Shown: piece after piece, positions 43,733-46,442 of the stretch | Layout of the letters: every line of letters starts with the position of its first letter | How positions within the stretch are numbered: the stretch's first letter is position 1 | From: Anaeroplasma bactoclasticum | GTDB taxonomy: Bacteria > Bacillota_I > Bacilli_A > ML615J-28 > CAG-313 | Direction: 5' to 3' | Assembly: GCA_023667245.1 (NCBI GenBank) | Contig: JAMPAL010000010.1 | Coordinates: forward strand, 1-46,442 | DNA length: 46,442 nucleotides | The notes under the pieces: model-generated | The model's input: the letters and a program-made list of their open reading frames with translations, nothing else | Told to the model about the DNA's origin: nothing | Database searches by the model: none | Position numbers and translations under genes: made by a program

Positions 43733-43930
43733 ATGAAGATTTGTTGTGTTGCGTGTTTTAAAGAAAATTTAAATAAAGATACTATTGCATTAAACAAGAA
43801 GTTATTAGGGAAAAATATTGAAAAGTACTATTGTCTAGATTGTCTTGCAGGTTTTTTAAATGTGACTGTAGACGAAGTATTAGAAAAAATAGAAGAATTT
43901 AAAGAAGAAGGATGCGAATTGTTTAAATGA
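43733..43930 (+). CDS. 65-residue cysteine-rich CxxC protein
   Basis: This tiny protein has two CxxC pairs (C5/C8 in CCVACF and C34/C37 in YYCLDCLAGFL), which could bind zinc or an iron-sulfur centre. Additional cysteines are C4 and C61, and there is a C-terminal helix (VDEVLEKIEEFKEEGC). GAGGAGTGA at the end of brxL is its ribosome site, and its last codons overlap the cysteine desulfurase start by ATGA, so the two are translationally coupled. That coupling suggests it works with the desulfurase, for example as a sulfur acceptor or adaptor, by inference only. I do not recognise a named family. Confidence 0.75.
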   Translation: MKICCVACFKENLNKDTIALNKKLLGKNIEKYYCLDCLAGFLNVTVDEVLEKIEEFKEEGCELFK

Positions 43931-45060
43931 AAAAAACAATCTATGCAGATAATGCTGCCACAACAAAACTATCAGAAAATGTATTTGATAAAATGAAAAA
44001 ATATTTACTAGATGATTTTGGTAACCCATCTCAGTCATATTCTTTTTCTCGTGGCTCAAAAAAAGCATTAAAAGAAGCACGATTAAGAATTGCATCTTGC
44101 ATTGGAGCAAGACAAGAAGAAATTTTCTTTACATCTGGCGGAAGTGAAAGTGATAATTGGGCTATAAAATGTTTTGGTAAAATTTCAGATAAGAAGGTAA
44201 TAATAACTTCGTGTATTGAACATCATGCAATTTTAAATGCGTGTGAAGACGAAAGAAAAAAAGGTGCACAAATACTATTTATTTCCGTTGATGATGATGG
44301 CATAGTGAATTTAGAAGAATTAGAAAAATGTTTAATAAAGCATCAAACAAGTAATGTGCTTGTGTCAATTATGACTGCGAACAATGAAATAGGAACGATT
44401 GAACCGATTTATGAAATATCTAAAATATGTCATAAATATGGGACATTGTTCCATACGGATGCTGTACAAGCTATAGGACATGTGCAAATAGATGTAAGTA
44501 AACTAGGCGTTGATATGTTATCTGCTTCTGCACATAAATTTAATGGTCCTAAAGGAATAGGTTTTTTGTACATAAGAGAAGGAACGCAAATTGCATCATT
44601 TGTAAATGGAGGCTCACAAGAGAATGGTAAAAGAGCAGGAACAGAAAATGTACCTGCAATAGTAGGTATGTCGTATGCACTAGAAGAATCAATTTTAAAA
44701 ATGGAAGAAACAACTCAAATGCTCTCTAAGATGGAAGCAAAGTTTATATCTAATTTGAAAGATAATAATGTCGATTTCCTAAGGAATGGGGACATTAATA
44801 ATCATTTGCCTGGTCTAATTAACGTTTCTATAAAAAATACGAGCGGGGAATTAGTTCTACATAGACTTGATTTAATGGGGTATTATATATCTACAGGATC
44901 AGCATGTGATGGCAAAAAAAATCAAGTATCGCATGTTATAAAATCAATTAAAGTTGATAATGATTACGCAGAAGGAACTATACGAATAAGCTTTGGACGA
45001 ATGAATCAAGTTTCCGATGCAGAAGAAATTGCAATGGCGTTGGTACATGTGTTGAAATGA
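43927..45060 (+). CDS. Cysteine desulfurase (DndA/IscS/NifS type)
   Basis: The 377-residue PLP enzyme removes sulfur from L-cysteine as a persulfide. Key residues are present: H100 in EHHAIL, D178 in HTDAVQ, PLP lysine K204 in SASAHKFNGPKG, the RAGTENVPAIVG motif and catalytic C327 in STGSACDGKKNQ. Length is normal for the family. In phosphorothioation systems the homologous DndA or IscS supplies sulfur to DndC; here the DndC-like partner is BrxP, five genes upstream in the same operon. The start overlaps the CxxC gene by 4 bases. A housekeeping iron-sulfur role is possible, but no IscU-like scaffold is adjacent. Confidence 0.9.
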   Translation: MKKTIYADNAATTKLSENVFDKMKKYLLDDFGNPSQSYSFSRGSKKALKEARLRIASCIGARQEEIFFTSGGSESDNWAIKCFGKISDKKVIITSCIEHHAILNACEDERKKGAQILFISVDDDGIVNLEELEKCLIKHQTSNVLVSIMTANNEIGTIEPIYEISKICHKYGTLFHTDAVQAIGHVQIDVSKLGVDMLSASAHKFNGPKGIGFLYIREGTQIASFVNGGSQENGKRAGTENVPAIVGMSYALEESILKMEETTQMLSKMEAKFISNLKDNNVDFLRNGDINNHLPGLINVSIKNTSGELVLHRLDLMGYYISTGSACDGKKNQVSHVIKSIKVDNDYAEGTIRISFGRMNQVSDAEEIAMALVHVLK

Positions 45061-45350
45061 TTTTTACTCTGCAGAAATGTAGTAGTGATTGCAATGATAG
45101 AACTTTTATTAGAACCTTCTACTGAAATCAAAAAGAGAAACCAATATCGAGAAGAAGTATATTATATATGACAATATTGTTATTGGAATTTTAATGATAA
45201 TATTGCTAATAAAGTAATAAAGGCGATTATAAAATGAAGCCGATATTAGTGTATAGTATTCAAAGATAGTTTGTTTGCTGATGATGGTGCATTCAATAAT
45301 GAGCAATTACTCAAAACTTATTGATCTAAAACAGAGATAAAGATAATAAA
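45057..45350 (+). pseudogene. Decayed reading frames after the cysteine desulfurase gene
   Basis: An ATGA overlap with the desulfurase stop opens a 22-codon frame (45057-45125). Protein-like pieces then continue in shifted frames: 45094-45171 (LLEPSTEIKKRNQYREEVYY), 45167-45217 (YDNIVIGILMIILLIK), the shift lying in a TA repeat, and about 45238-45324 (VFKDSLFADDGAFNNEQ). This looks like a broken ninth gene or remnants of an older insertion, but the product is unrecognised. A minus-strand frame of 65 codons here is not supported. Confidence 0.35.
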
Positions 45351-45365
45351 AAAAAATCTATTAAT

Positions 45366-45397
45366 GCGGTGGCGTAATTGCTACCGCTTTTCATTTT
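45366..45397 (+). terminator. Hairpin terminator at the end of the island operon
   Basis: GCGGTGGC (45366-45373) pairs with GCTACCGC (45380-45387) with one G-T pair around GTAATT, followed by TTTTCATTTT. An A-run lies upstream, so it may work in both directions and shield the IS from upstream transcription. Confidence 0.75.
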
Positions 45398-45413
45398 AAG
45401 GAGGTGGTGCTTA

Positions 45414-45446
45414 ATGAAAGTATTTATTTGCATCATTAGTTATTAG
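45414..45446 (+). CDS. Possible 10-residue leader peptide of the IS21 transposase
   Basis: A very strong ribosome site, AAGGAGGTGG, lies directly before ATG 45414, which opens MKVFICIISY and stops at 45446. The stop falls inside a hairpin (45430-45452) that precedes the transposase gene. Expression is unproven. Confidence 0.35.
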   Translation: MKVFICIISY

Positions 45447-45452
45447 TGATGC
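45430..45452 (+). promoter_or_regulatory. Hairpin between the leader frame and the transposase gene
   Basis: GCATCATTA (45430-45438) pairs with TAGTGATGC (45444-45452) with one G-T pair around a 5-base loop. It ends 23 bases before the AAGGAGGT ribosome site of the transposase and has no T-run. Confidence 0.5.
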
Positions 45453-45490
45453 ATTTGTAAGATTTCAAAATAAAGAAGGAGGTAAAAAGA

Positions 45491-46442
45491 GTGCTTGGAA
45501 TCGAACAATTTAAAAAATTACAAGAGTATAAGAAGCTAGGGGTATCAAAACTTAAGGTATCTGAAAAACTTAATTTATCGTATAAAACCGTATGGAACTG
45601 GTGGGATAGAGACGAAGATTTCTTTTACAAGTTTCAAAAAGAACATGAGTTTATCTTGGATAATTATAGGCAGTATATTATTGAAATATTAAAGATATGT
45701 CCCCAAATAAATAATACTGTGCTTCTAAGAAGAATCAAGGATGATTTTAGTGACTTTGATATTCCTTCTACTACATTTTATAGGTATGTTAAAAAGGTTA
45801 GAGAACAAACTGGATTATTAAAACCTGCTAGAAAGTATTCTATAAGAGAAGAAACAGAACCAGGTTATGAAGGGCAAGTTGATTTCGGTCAGTATGTGAT
45901 GAAAACAATGTATGGAAGAAATATTAGAATTTATTTCTTTTCGATGATTTTATCGTATAGCAGAATGAAGTTTGCTTATTTTTCAGTAGAGCCATTTGAT
46001 GCAAGCAAGACTATTGAAAGTCATATTTATGCATTTAGATATTTTGGTGGAAGACCTCAAATGATTGTTTATGACCAGGATAAAACAATGGTGGTATCTG
46101 AAAATTTAGGTGAAGTTATTTTTGTTAAGGAATTTGAAGAATTTATCAAAGAGACAGGGTTTTCAATATATTTATGCAAAGGATATGATCCATCAACTAA
46201 AGGTAAAGTTGAAAAGACAGTTGATTTTGTTAAACATCAATTTTTAGATGGAAGAATCTATTATGGCATTGATAGATTAAATGCAGAATTTATGGATTGG
46301 TTAGACAGAGTTGGTAATGGTCTAATTAATGAAACAACCAAAAAAGTCCCTAGACAATTATTTAAAAAAGAATATCCTAAACTCATCAAGTATTATGAAA
46401 AGAAAAATGATGAAATGGTAGTTCATACTGTTTATCATGATA
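45491..46442 (+). CDS. istA: IS21-family transposase IstA, truncated by the window end
   Basis: 317 codons are visible and the frame is open at the window edge. The N terminus holds a helix-turn-helix (YKKLGVSKLKVSEKLNLSYK). The DDE catalytic core follows: D131 in GQVDFGQY, D195 in VYDQDKTMV and E241 in KGKVEKTVDFVK, with the family's PRQLFKKEYP-like region after it. The GTG start at 45491 has a perfect AAGGAGGT 7 bases upstream. The helper ATPase IstB should lie beyond the window. Terminal inverted repeats could not be defined. Confidence 0.88.
   Translation, partial: MLGIEQFKKLQEYKKLGVSKLKVSEKLNLSYKTVWNWWDRDEDFFYKFQKEHEFILDNYRQYIIEILKICPQINNTVLLRRIKDDFSDFDIPSTTFYRYVKKVREQTGLLKPARKYSIREETEPGYEGQVDFGQYVMKTMYGRNIRIYFFSMILSYSRMKFAYFSVEPFDASKTIESHIYAFRYFGGRPQMIVYDQDKTMVVSENLGEVIFVKEFEEFIKETGFSIYLCKGYDPSTKGKVEKTVDFVKHQFLDGRIYYGIDRLNAEFMDWLDRVGNGLINETTKKVPRQLFKKEYPKLIKYYEKKNDEMVVHTVYHD

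Larger units (their letters stand above)
45398..46442 (+). mobile_element. IS21-like insertion sequence, left part only
   Basis: The element is recognised from its IstA transposase, which runs off the window. Its left boundary is uncertain and lies between the island terminator and the transposase start; the coordinate given is the first base after the terminator. Confidence 0.6.

Noticed and set aside
43927-45060. Housekeeping iron-sulfur cluster (isc/suf) locus
   Set aside because: No scaffold protein, regulator or SufBCD genes adjoin it, and the gene is coupled to the defence operon. A secondary housekeeping role cannot be excluded.
45109-45306. 65-residue minus-strand membrane protein
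   Set aside because: No ribosome site or promoter. The hydrophobic look comes from AT-rich DNA, and the plus strand of the same stretch shows better coding remnants.

Overview
The window looks like a chromosomal segment of a low-GC, Gram-positive-type bacterium that uses the standard bacterial code (TGA is a real stop, for example at the ends of potB, potC and brxL). Gene content and order (rsmD-coaD next to a YlbJ-like gene, tig-clpX-lon, secG-rnr-smpB, potABCD, lipoproteins with short lipoboxes) fit the Bacillota. The very AT-rich, compact style suggests an Erysipelotrichales-like or mollicute-related lineage, but that placement is an inference. A complete lysA implies diaminopimelate/lysine metabolism.

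Layout. (1) Positions 1-9.7 kb: a beta-helix lipoprotein, lysA, a heterodimeric ABC exporter pair, a small HNH-like protein, rsmD-coaD, and on the minus strand an amidase/LysM gene coupled to a YlbJ-like membrane protein. (2) Positions 9.7-10.4 kb: a tRNA-Arg(TCT) unit with its own promoter and terminator, then about 550 bp holding only decayed reading frames. (3) Positions 10.4-14.5 kb: potABCD, a tightly overlapping polyamine-uptake operon. (4) Positions 14.6-29.6 kb: a Na/Pi symporter-family protein with a PhoU-like tail, a phosphopantetheinyl-transferase-like gene, a DUF885 lipoprotein, the protein-quality block tig-clpX-lon, then secG, rnr-smpB-TPR protein, a small membrane/coiled-coil protein and a thioesterase. 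(5) Positions 29.65 kb to the end: an accessory island starting just after tRNA-Leu(GAG).

The island is the notable part. From one strong promoter at about 30.07 kb runs an apparently single operon of eight genes: a small XRE regulator; a 1006-residue multidomain protein of unknown function; brxP (a PAPS-reductase/DndC-like enzyme fused to a ferredoxin domain and a further C-terminal domain); brxC (large P-loop ATPase); a PglZ-domain protein; a short BrxL AAA+ protein; a 65-residue CxxC protein; and a DndA/IscS-like cysteine desulfurase. The core brxP-brxC-pglZ-brxL is the published type 4 BREX composition, in which a sulfur-chemistry enzyme takes the place of the PglX methyltransferase. Here the operon also carries its own sulfur donor enzyme, a tiny cysteine-rich partner coupled to it, and a large DNA-sensor-like protein. 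The whole reads as a sulfur-based (phosphorothioate-type) BREX variant. Possible regulatory features are three 20-bp-period repeats upstream and a nine-G tract at the brxC ribosome-binding site. The island ends in decayed reading frames followed by an IS21-family transposase gene cut by the window edge.

How the genes work together (inference): the cysteine desulfurase mobilises sulfur from cysteine, perhaps via the small CxxC protein, to BrxP, which activates or transfers it to DNA. BrxC and PglZ form the target-engaging part of the complex. BrxL and possibly the 1006-residue protein take part in phage exclusion, and the XRE protein controls the operon.
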